The notes under the pieces were generated by a model. The model was given only the letters and a program-made list of their open reading frames with translations, was not told the DNA's origin and searched no databases. From the NCBI GenBank assembly GCA_934512135.1, contig CAKSWT010000014.1:17189-81188 (forward strand): a stretch of 64,000 bases of DNA, in the 5' to 3' direction. This document shows, one piece after another, positions 1-6,757 of this stretch. Each line of letters begins with the position of its first letter. Within the stretch, counting starts at the first letter, position 1. The position numbers and the translations under genes are program-made. The DNA is from an uncultured Oscillospiraceae bacterium (lineage in GTDB: Bacteria > Bacillota > Clostridia > Oscillospirales > Oscillospiraceae).

Positions 1-713
1 AGGATGCCTTCTCCCTGGCTTCCCAGCAGAAGGCCGTGGCGGCCATTGATGCGGGGCGGTTCAAGGACGAGATTGTTCCGGTTACCGTGCCCCAGGGCCG
101 GAAAAAGCCCCCCATTGTATTTGACACCGATGAATTCCCCAAGCGGGACACCAGCATGGAAAAGATGGGGAAGCTGAAGCCCTGCTTCAATATCGTCACA
201 GAGGAGGATGGCCGGATCTTCAATGATACGGAGCTCTCCGGTACCGTGACGGCGGCATCTTCCTCCGGACGGAATGACGGCGCATCCTGCATGCTGCTGA
301 TGAGTGAGGAGAAGGCCAAGGAGCTGGGACTGAAGCCCATTTGTAAGATCATCGGCATGGGTACCGCAGGCTGCGATCCCCGCACCATGGGTCTGGGCCC
401 TGTCTATGCCGTGCCCAAGGCCCTGAAGAATGCCGGAATCACCATGGACGACATTCAGCTCATCGAGCTCAATGAGGCCTTTGCGGCCCAGTCTCTGGGG
501 TGCATCAAGGAGCTCCACTGGGAGGACAAGATGGACATCATCAACGTCAATGGCGGCGCCATTGCCCTGGGCCATCCCGTCGGCTCCTCCGGCTGCCGGA
601 TTATTGTGACCCTGATGCACGAGATGAAGAAGCGTGGTCTTAAATATGGCCTTGCCACCCTCTGTATTGCCGGCGGCATGGGTCAGGCCACGGTAATCGA
701 GATGTGCGATTGA
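1..713 (+). CDS. Acetyl-CoA C-acetyltransferase (thiolase), 3' part
   Basis: C-terminal part of a thiolase whose start lies before the window; the frame is open from base 3. Thiolases make or cleave acetoacetyl-CoA-type 3-ketoacyl-CoA. The visible part has the ELNEAFAAQ motif, the GGAIALGHP motif with the catalytic His, and CIAGGMGQA with the second catalytic Cys. The N-terminal nucleophile Cys is outside the window. A BKACE-type enzyme follows 44 bp downstream, so a joint role in acetoacetate or acetyl-CoA metabolism during amino acid fermentation is likely (inference). Confidence 0.93.
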   Translation, partial: DAFSLASQQKAVAAIDAGRFKDEIVPVTVPQGRKKPPIVFDTDEFPKRDTSMEKMGKLKPCFNIVTEEDGRIFNDTELSGTVTAASSSGRNDGASCMLLMSEEKAKELGLKPICKIIGMGTAGCDPRTMGLGPVYAVPKALKNAGITMDDIQLIELNEAFAAQSLGCIKELHWEDKMDIINVNGGAIALGHPVGSSGCRIIVTLMHEMKKRGLKYGLATLCIAGGMGQATVIEMCD

Positions 714-757
714 TTCCATAAAAAAGTTACTGTTTAATTTGAAAGGGTGTTGTTATT

Positions 758-1660
758 ATGGCGAAATCCAATAAAATCATGATTCAGGTCTGCCTTTGCG
801 GCGCAGGCACCAAAAAGGACAAGGCACCTACCGTTCCCTATACTGCCGATGAGCTGGCAGAGCAGATTGTAGCCTGTGCCAAGCTGGGCGCGTCCATTGC
901 CCATATCCATGTCCGTGAGGACAAGGAAGTGGACGGTGTGATGCAGATCGGCTACAAGTCCATGAGCCTCCAGAAGTTCACCGAGGCAGTGGAAAAGACC
1001 CGGGAGCTGTGCAAAAAGGAGGGCGTGGACATTATCATCAATCTCACCACCTCCGGCGGCGAGTATGAGGACTACAAGCGCCTTCAGCATCTGTCTGCCC
1101 TGAAGCCGGAGATGTGCTCCTTCGATCCCAATACCCTCAACTGGTCCAATAGCTACATTTTTGAGAACAGTCCCCGCTTCCTCAACAAGCTGGCCCAGGA
1201 GGTGGTGAAGGAGGATGTCAAGCCTGAGTTTGAGATTTTCGATACCGGCCATCTGGACTCCGCCATGTACTATGTGAACAAGCACGGAATCCCCGGCAAC
1301 CCCCATATGCAGTTCATTATGGGTGTGGGCGGCTCCATGCCCGGTACCGCAGAGAACCTGGCCTTTATGGTGGGGCATCTGCCCAAGGGTGCCACCTGGT
1401 CTGTTTCCGGCATTGGCAAGGCGCATATGCCCATGATGCTGGCCGGACTGGCTCTGGGCTGCGACGGCCTGCGGGTTGGCCTGGAGGACAACATTATGTA
1501 TGGCAAGGATGAAAACGGCAACAAGATCATTGCCACCAACGAGATGCTGGTCAAGCGTGCGGTAGAGCTGGCAAAGCTGGCTGGCCGTGAGATTGCCACC
1601 GCAGACGACGCCCGTGAAATCCTGGGCATTACCCGCAACTGCCTGCGGGACGAGGGCTGA
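758..1660 (+). CDS. BKACE family enzyme, 3-keto-5-aminohexanoate cleavage type (DUF849)
   Basis: 300 residues, the usual length for the beta-keto acid cleavage family. These Zn enzymes condense a beta-keto acid with acetyl-CoA to give acetoacetate and a new acyl-CoA; Kce of lysine fermentation is the type member. The HIHVR motif near residues 49-53 supplies two metal-ligand histidines, and a GHLDSAMYY segment follows near residue 168. An AAAGGG ribosome site precedes the ATG. The upstream thiolase fits lysine-to-butyrate fermentation, but BKACE substrates vary and no other lysine-pathway gene is visible, so substrate specificity is inferred. Confidence 0.85.
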   Translation: MAKSNKIMIQVCLCGAGTKKDKAPTVPYTADELAEQIVACAKLGASIAHIHVREDKEVDGVMQIGYKSMSLQKFTEAVEKTRELCKKEGVDIIINLTTSGGEYEDYKRLQHLSALKPEMCSFDPNTLNWSNSYIFENSPRFLNKLAQEVVKEDVKPEFEIFDTGHLDSAMYYVNKHGIPGNPHMQFIMGVGGSMPGTAENLAFMVGHLPKGATWSVSGIGKAHMPMMLAGLALGCDGLRVGLEDNIMYGKDENGNKIIATNEMLVKRAVELAKLAGREIATADDAREILGITRNCLRDEG

Positions 1661-1663
1661 TCC

Positions 1664-1687
1664 TCCCCTTGAATTTTTCGGGGAAAT
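1664..1687 (+). terminator. Weak hairpin after the BKACE gene
   Basis: A short TCCCC / GGGGA stem around an AT-rich loop lies just after the stop codon. The stem is only about 5 bp and no clear T-run follows, so termination here is uncertain. Confidence 0.3.
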
Positions 1688-1708
1688 CCGTTACACTATC
1701 CATAAATG

Positions 1709-1862
1709 ATCTCCGAGCTGCAGCGGCTAAAGCAATATGCCACGCCGCTGCAGCCTTGACCCTGAGTCAACGGGCCTGCCGGGAAATCGGCTGACCTTCC
1801 GCTTTTGAAAAGGAGAGTTTTCCAGTGCCTGGGGCTGCTCTGCAAAAACGGAGTGGGCCCAT
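1709..1862 (+). promoter_or_regulatory. Probable molybdenum cofactor (Moco) riboswitch
   Basis: The leader ahead of the molybdenum-cofactor genes is strongly structured. A perfect 11-bp stem (1717-1727 with 1744-1754) is followed by a CCCTGAGTCAACGGGCC segment (1760-1776) and GAAA-type loops, ending in GGGGCTGC...GGGCC. Position, size and these segments resemble the Moco RNA motif known upstream of moa/moe genes; the match is from memory of the family, not a covariance search. It ends just before the moeA ribosome site (1876-1881), so control of translation initiation or early termination is plausible. A tungsten-cofactor variant is the main alternative. Confidence 0.7.
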
Positions 1863-1889
1863 TATTTCTTTTTGTGGGGAGCGAAGCGT

Positions 1890-3110
1890 ATGCAGAGCAA
1901 TATGGAATATCGTGCAGCCAGGGAACTGCTGCTGCGGCAGGTGCGGCCGCTACACTATATGGAGGGGGTACCCCTGGTGGAGGCGGTGGGGCGAATCCTG
2001 GCTGAGCCGGTTTATGCCTCCGGCGACGTGCCGCCCTTTGATCGAAGCCCCTTTGACGGATATGCGTTCCGGGCGGAGGATACCGCAGAGGCCAGCGCAG
2101 AGCACCCCGTGACCCTGAGAATTTTGGAGGAGGTGCCTGCCGGTTCCATGTGGACCCGAGAGGTCACGCCGGGGACGGCCACAAAGATCCTGACAGGCGC
2201 ACCGGTGCCTCCGGGGGCCAATGCGGTGACAAAGTACGAGGATACCGTGTTCGATGCGGAGACCGTGAAAATCTCCGCCCAGTTTGCCCCGGGGGAAAAT
2301 GTGGTCCCCCAGGGGGAGGACGTGACCCGAGGGCAGCTGCTGGCCCCGGCCGGTACGGTAATCGACAGCGCCCTGCTGGGAACGCTGGCGGCGCAGCACA
2401 TTGCGGAGCCGCTGGTCTTTGGGGTGCCTAAAATCGGAATCATCACCACAGGCAGCGAGCTGGTGGAGCCGGGGGACCCACTGTCCGGCGGGAAGATTGT
2501 CAACACAAACCGTTACACCTTTCACGGGGCAGTGAGCCATGCCGGGTGTCAGCCGGTGCTGTACCCCACGCCGGGAGATGATCCGGACAGGATTGCAGCA
2601 GTGATCGGGCAAGCCCTGGAGGAGTGTGACCTGGTGGTGACCACAGGGGGCGTGTCTGTGGGGGACTATGATTTTACGCCGGATGCCATGGAACGGGCCG
2701 GGGCGGTTCCTCTGATTCGCACGCTGTTTTTGAAGCCCGGAGGGGCATCAGCCTACGGTGTAAAAAACGGAACGCTGGTCTGCGGTCTGTCCGGCAACCC
2801 GGCATCGGCGCTGACCAATTTCTATGCGGTGGTGCTTCCTGTAATCCGAAAGCTCCAGGGCATGGCCCGGCCGGAGCTTCCGGAGATTCCCGTGGTTTTG
2901 GCGGAGGATTTTCCCAAGAAAAGTCCCAAGACGCGGCTCATTCGAGGAATTCTGGACCTGACGGAGGGCACGGCGAAGATGCATGTGTCCCGAGGCCAGG
3001 GAAACGGTGTGCTGCACAGCCTGGTGGGCTGCAATTTGCTGGCTGAAATCCCTGCCGGAAGTTCGAGGCTCCCGGCGGGAACCAAACTCACAGCCTATCT
3101 CATTCCCTGA
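1890..3110 (+). CDS. moeA: Molybdopterin molybdenumtransferase MoeA
   Basis: 406 residues, normal for MoeA, which inserts molybdate into adenylylated molybdopterin in the cytoplasm. Visible features are FDRSPFDGYA near the N terminus, the MoCF-type segment with TTGSELVEPG, the TTGGVSVGDYD motif, and LSGNPASA. The ATG at 1890 is chosen because GGGGAG at 1876-1881 sits 8 bases upstream; a TTG 18 bases earlier would overlap that site. It is the first gene after the riboswitch candidate and heads a tightly packed operon. Confidence 0.93.
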   Translation: MQSNMEYRAARELLLRQVRPLHYMEGVPLVEAVGRILAEPVYASGDVPPFDRSPFDGYAFRAEDTAEASAEHPVTLRILEEVPAGSMWTREVTPGTATKILTGAPVPPGANAVTKYEDTVFDAETVKISAQFAPGENVVPQGEDVTRGQLLAPAGTVIDSALLGTLAAQHIAEPLVFGVPKIGIITTGSELVEPGDPLSGGKIVNTNRYTFHGAVSHAGCQPVLYPTPGDDPDRIAAVIGQALEECDLVVTTGGVSVGDYDFTPDAMERAGAVPLIRTLFLKPGGASAYGVKNGTLVCGLSGNPASALTNFYAVVLPVIRKLQGMARPELPEIPVVLAEDFPKKSPKTRLIRGILDLTEGTAKMHVSRGQGNGVLHSLVGCNLLAEIPAGSSRLPAGTKLTAYLIP

Positions 3111-3123
3111 TGGAGGATATGCC

Positions 3124-4149
3124 ATGAAAAAAGTTAAAACGGAAGACGCAGTGGGCTTGACGCTCTGTCATGATATTACTGAGGTCCGGGACGGATTCAA
3201 GGGGCGGGCATTCTCCCGGGGGCATGTGATTACCCGGGAGGACGTGCCCCATCTCCTCAATCTGGGGAAGAAGCACATCTACATCTGGGAAGAAAATGCC
3301 GGAGAAATCCACGAGGAGGATGCGGCACGGAGACTGGCGGCCATGGCCCCGGTGGAGGGGGCGGAGTATTCCGGTCCCAGCGAGGGCAAGATGACCCTGA
3401 CCGCCCAGCGGGACGGCCTGTTCCGGGTCAATCGACCCCTGCAAAATGCCATCAATCAGATTGGGGAGATCACCATTGCCACCCTTCCGGACCACTATCC
3501 GGTGAAAAAGGGGATGAAGCTCTGCGGGGAGCGGATTATCCCTCTGGTCTGTCAGGAACAGGAGATCCTGGAGGCGGAGCGGCTGGTGGCCCAGGCAGAT
3601 CGACCCCTGATGGAGCTGCTGCCCTATCGGGAGAACCTGCCGGTGGGAATCATTGTAACCGGCAGCGAGGTGTATTCCGGGCGGATTCAGGACAAGTTTG
3701 AGCCGGTGATCCGGAGAAAGGTGGGGGCCTTTGGGGCCCAGGTGCTGGGCTGCATCTTCTGTGACGATGACCTGACCATGCTCCTGTCCGCCATGGAAAA
3801 GTGGAGAAATCGGGGGGCGAAGCTGATTGTGATGACCGGGGGCATGAGCGTGGATCCGGACGATCTGACGCCCACTGCCATTCGAAGAAGCGGCGCAGAA
3901 GTGATTACCCAAGGGGTTCCCGCGCAGCCGGGCAATATGTTTACGGTGGCATATCTGGAGGACGTGACCATTTTGGGAGTGCCTGGCGCGGCAATTCACG
4001 CCAAGACCACCATGCTGGATGTGATTTTGCCCCAGGCCTTTACCGGCCTGCGATTTACCAGACAGGAGCTTCGCAGTCTGGGGGCCGGCGGCCTGTGTCA
4101 GGGCTGTAAGGACTGCCGTTATCCCAACTGCACTTTCGGACGGTACTGA
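3124..4149 (+). CDS. Molybdopterin-binding protein (MoeA/MogA-like) with Cys-rich C-terminal tail
   Basis: 341 residues. It has a MoCF/MogA-type molybdopterin-binding domain in its second half (VTGSEVYSG, then MTGGMSVDPDD and PGAAIHAK), preceded by a domain unlike MoeA's. It starts MKKVKTEDAVG at an ATG after GGAGG. The last 20 residues hold four cysteines spaced C-x2-C-x2-C-x4-C, which could bind a metal or Fe-S cluster (inference). It lies 13 bp after moeA and 3 bp before moaA. Similar proteins sit in Moco operons of anaerobes; their exact step is not settled, and a role in cofactor sorting or delivery to molybdo- or tungstoenzymes is a guess. Confidence 0.82.
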   Translation: MKKVKTEDAVGLTLCHDITEVRDGFKGRAFSRGHVITREDVPHLLNLGKKHIYIWEENAGEIHEEDAARRLAAMAPVEGAEYSGPSEGKMTLTAQRDGLFRVNRPLQNAINQIGEITIATLPDHYPVKKGMKLCGERIIPLVCQEQEILEAERLVAQADRPLMELLPYRENLPVGIIVTGSEVYSGRIQDKFEPVIRRKVGAFGAQVLGCIFCDDDLTMLLSAMEKWRNRGAKLIVMTGGMSVDPDDLTPTAIRRSGAEVITQGVPAQPGNMFTVAYLEDVTILGVPGAAIHAKTTMLDVILPQAFTGLRFTRQELRSLGAGGLCQGCKDCRYPNCTFGRY

Positions 4150-4152
4150 GCC

Positions 4153-5097
4153 ATGCGGGATCAATATCAGAGAGAGATCAGCTATCTGCGGGTCTCCATT
4201 ACTGACCTTTGTAATCTTCGGTGCCGCTACTGTATGCCGGAGGGAGTGTGCCAGAAGGGACACGAGGATATTCTCTCCTTTGAGGAGATTACGGAAATCG
4301 TCACGGCAGCGGCACAGTTGGGCATTCGGAAGGTTCGGGTGACCGGCGGAGAGCCGCTGGTGCGCCGGGGCTGTGTAGAGCTGTGCGGGATGCTGGCGGC
4401 GGTTCCGGGAATCGAAGAGGTCGACATGACCACCAACGGCATCTTGTTGGGGAAGTATGCCCAGGGACTGAAGCAAGCCGGGGTACGCCGGGTGAATATC
4501 AGCCTGGATACCATGCATCCGGAGCGGTACACAGCCATCACCGGAGGGGGCCGCCTGGAGGATGCCCTGGCGGGACTGGAGGCGGCCTTTGCGGCGGAGC
4601 TTGCTCCGGTCAAGGTCAATACCGTGCTGATCGGCGGATTTAACCAGGATGAAATCGAGGATTTTGTAGCGCTGACCCGGGAGACGCCACTGGAGCTTCG
4701 GTTTATCGAGCTGATGCCCATGGGAGGGGCCTTTGGAAAGGAGGCCTATCTTCCGGGGGATACGGTGCTCCGACGGGTGCCGGAGCTGGAGCCCCTGCCG
4801 GAGGGCGGTGGGGTGGCCCGGCTGTACCGGCTGCCGGGAGGCAGGGGCCGTGTAGGGCTGATTTCCCCCTTGAGCCGCCATTTTTGCGGTACCTGCAATC
4901 GACTGCGGCTTACCAGCGAGGGCGCATTGAAGCCCTGCCTTCATTCTGACCAGGAAATCCGGGTCAGAGGCCTGCATGGAGATGCGCTGCTGGAGACCCT
5001 TCGGCAGGCTGTGATGAGCAAACCAAAGATGCACGGGGTACTGGACGCGGAGCACCTCAGCGAAGCGGGACGAACCATGAATACCATAGGAGGATAG
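4153..5097 (+). CDS. moaA: GTP 3',8-cyclase MoaA
   Basis: 314 residues, a radical-SAM enzyme that, with MoaC, turns GTP into cyclic pyranopterin monophosphate. The N-terminal CNLRCRYC motif (Cys 20, 24, 27) binds the SAM cluster. A second C-x2-C-x13-C motif near residues 245-265 binds the substrate cluster. The protein ends in GG, the functional tail of MoaA. It follows the previous gene by 3 bp and precedes moaC by 2 bp. Confidence 0.96.
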   Translation: MRDQYQREISYLRVSITDLCNLRCRYCMPEGVCQKGHEDILSFEEITEIVTAAAQLGIRKVRVTGGEPLVRRGCVELCGMLAAVPGIEEVDMTTNGILLGKYAQGLKQAGVRRVNISLDTMHPERYTAITGGGRLEDALAGLEAAFAAELAPVKVNTVLIGGFNQDEIEDFVALTRETPLELRFIELMPMGGAFGKEAYLPGDTVLRRVPELEPLPEGGGVARLYRLPGGRGRVGLISPLSRHFCGTCNRLRLTSEGALKPCLHSDQEIRVRGLHGDALLETLRQAVMSKPKMHGVLDAEHLSEAGRTMNTIGG

Positions 5098-5099
5098 AT

Positions 5100-5591
5100 A
5101 TGGCCATTGCAGATGATTTTACCCACTTTGACGACCGGGGAAACGCCAGGATGGTCAATGTGGGGCAGAAGGAAGAGACAAAACGGGAGGCAGTGGCTGC
5201 CGGCCGTGTGCTGGTCAACCGAAAGACCTTTGACCTGATTCGGGATGGCGGGGTCAAAAAGGGAGACGTGCTCACTGTGGCCCAGGTGGCGGGGATTATG
5301 GGTGCCAAGCGGACCCCAGAGCTGGTGCCTATGTGCCACCCGATTATGCTCACAGGCGTGTCGCTGGAGCTGAGCCTGAATGAGGAGATGCTCTCCGTGG
5401 ATATTCTGGCCACAACCTCCTGCTATGGCAGCACCGGTGTGGAGATGGAGGCCCTTACCGCAGTGACTGCGGCGGCGCTTACCGTCTACGATATGTGCAA
5501 GGCCGTCCAGCGGGATATGGTGATCGATGACATTCGACTGCTGAAAAAGACCGGCGGACAGTCCGGCGATTTTGTCAGGAAGGAGCTGTAG
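5100..5591 (+). CDS. moaC: Cyclic pyranopterin monophosphate synthase MoaC
   Basis: 163 residues, typical length. It catalyses the second part of pyranopterin formation after MoaA. Family segments are visible: an N-terminal D-x-GNARMVNV, the VPMCHPI motif, and the C-terminal MVIDDIRLLKKTGG. The start lies 2 bp after the moaA stop with GGAGG immediately upstream. The next gene begins 1 bp after its stop, which suggests translational coupling. Confidence 0.96.
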   Translation: MAIADDFTHFDDRGNARMVNVGQKEETKREAVAAGRVLVNRKTFDLIRDGGVKKGDVLTVAQVAGIMGAKRTPELVPMCHPIMLTGVSLELSLNEEMLSVDILATTSCYGSTGVEMEALTAVTAAALTVYDMCKAVQRDMVIDDIRLLKKTGGQSGDFVRKEL

Positions 5592-5592
5592 C

Positions 5593-6114
5593 ATGGACTA
5601 TACAGCGGCAGTGATCACGGTTAGTGATAAGGGCAGTCAGGGACTTCGGGAGGATACCTCCGGGCCGGCTCTGGTGAAGCTCCTGGAGGAAAATGGCTAT
5701 CAGGTGACCTATAGGGCCATGGTGCCTGACGACCGGGAGGAGATTCAGTTCCAGCTGCGTAAGTGCGCAGATGAGCTGGGGGTGTGGCTGGTTCTCACCA
5801 CCGGCGGCACAGGATTTTCCCAGCGGGATGTGACCCCGGAGGCCACAGAGGCCGTGCTGGAAAAACGGACGCCGGGAATTCCGGAGGCCATGCGTGCCGA
5901 GAGCATGCGGATTACCCCTATGGGCTGCCTGTCCCGGGAAACGGCGGGAATTCGGGGCCAGACGCTGATTATCAACCTGCCGGGAAGCAAGAAAGCATCC
6001 ACCGAGAACTTCTCTGCGGTGGTCCAACCGGTCCGTCACGGGCTGGAAATTCTGCGGGGCATCAGTCAAGACTGCGCCGCAATACACAAAGGAGAGCATC
6101 ATCACCATGGCTAA
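5593..6114 (+). CDS. MoaB/Mog family molybdopterin adenylyltransferase-type protein
   Basis: 173 residues with the MogA/MoaB fold: AAVITVSDKGSQG at the start, LTTGGTGFSQRDVTPEAT in the middle, and a LPGS-x-KA segment. Mog adenylylates molybdopterin before MoeA acts; MoaB proteins often fill that role when Mog is absent, as may be the case here. The ATG at 5593 follows AAGGAG. The C terminus ends in four histidines (GEHHHHG), encoded by the same bases that carry the ribosome site and start of the next gene, with which it overlaps by 8 bp. Confidence 0.9.
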   Translation: MDYTAAVITVSDKGSQGLREDTSGPALVKLLEENGYQVTYRAMVPDDREEIQFQLRKCADELGVWLVLTTGGTGFSQRDVTPEATEAVLEKRTPGIPEAMRAESMRITPMGCLSRETAGIRGQTLIINLPGSKKASTENFSAVVQPVRHGLEILRGISQDCAAIHKGEHHHHG

Positions 6115-6553
6115 CGTATTGGCAGTATGCATCAGCGAGGTGCGGGGAATCCAGAAGCACCCGGTGGATCAGGTGGAGCTGCGGGAAAACTACGGCATTG
6201 TAGGAGACGCCCACGCAGGGGATTGGCACCGTCAGGTGTCGCTGCTTGGAATGGAAAGCGTGCAGAAGCTGCAGGATAAGATCACCTTGAAGCTAAAGGC
6301 GGGAGATTTTGCGGAGAACATTCTGGTGGAGGGGATTTGTGTGTACCAGCTCCCGGTGGGGACCAAGCTCCGGCTGGGTACGGCGCTGTGTCAGGTGACC
6401 CAGATCGGAAAGACCTGCCACAATGACTGCGCCATTCGAAAGGCCGCAGGGGACTGCGTTATGCCCAGAGAGGGAATCTTTGTCCGGGTATTGGAATCCG
6501 GGACCGTCAAGCCCGGCGATGAGATTGCCGTGGTGGAAGAAGCCGCCCAGTAA
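6107..6553 (+). CDS. MOSC domain protein
   Basis: 148 residues, a stand-alone MOSC domain related to the C-terminal part of Moco sulfurase. These proteins are thought to carry sulfur or Moco to target enzymes. Key visible segments are IVGDAHAGDWHRQVSLL and the conserved Cys in GKTCHNDC, followed by VMPREGIFVRV. AAAGGAG lies 12 bases before the ATG, inside the end of the preceding gene. It is the last gene of the Moco operon and a long hairpin follows it. Confidence 0.88.
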   Translation: MANVLAVCISEVRGIQKHPVDQVELRENYGIVGDAHAGDWHRQVSLLGMESVQKLQDKITLKLKAGDFAENILVEGICVYQLPVGTKLRLGTALCQVTQIGKTCHNDCAIRKAAGDCVMPREGIFVRVLESGTVKPGDEIAVVEEAAQ

Positions 6554-6570
6554 AATCGGATACAAAACTG

Positions 6571-6601
6571 ACACAGCCACCGGGGAAACCGGTGGCTGTG
6601 T
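6571..6601. terminator. 13-bp hairpin between the Moco operon and feo genes
   Basis: Perfect 13-bp stem (6571-6583 with 6589-6601) around a GGAAA loop between convergent genes. T-runs are poor on both sides, so it may act as a weak bidirectional terminator or a 3'-end stabiliser. Confidence 0.6.
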
Positions 6602-6604
6602 GTA

Positions 6605-6748
6605 TTATACGCGATGCTTGGGGCAGCCGGAACAGCCGGAATGGGGACAGCGGCGGCAGCCGCAGGCGCCGCGGCGTACTAGATATCCCAGGGCCCACAA
6701 AATCCAAAGAAGCAGCAGCGCCAAAAGCAGAATACTTTGTAGATTCAT
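6605..6748 (-). CDS. FeoB-associated Cys-rich membrane protein
   Basis: A 47-residue protein starting MNLQSILLL. Residues 5-24 form one hydrophobic helix, and the tail carries five cysteines (CGCRRCP, then GCSGC). This matches the small Cys-rich protein commonly encoded with FeoB in Clostridia. Its GGAGG ribosome site is formed by the feoB stop codon region (TAGGAGG), so translation is probably coupled to feoB. A role at the inner face of the ferrous-iron transporter is likely by association; the biochemical function is not established. Confidence 0.85.
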   Translation of the reverse strand: MNLQSILLLALLLLWILWALGYLVRRGACGCRRCPHSGCSGCPKHRV

Positions 6749-6757
6749 AAGGGCCTC

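Noticed and set aside
3100..5055. A 651-codon minus-strand frame opposite the Moco genes
   Set aside because: Long antisense frames are common in GC-rich genes. The plus-strand products are clear MoaA and a molybdopterin-binding protein; the minus product has no domain and no ribosome site.
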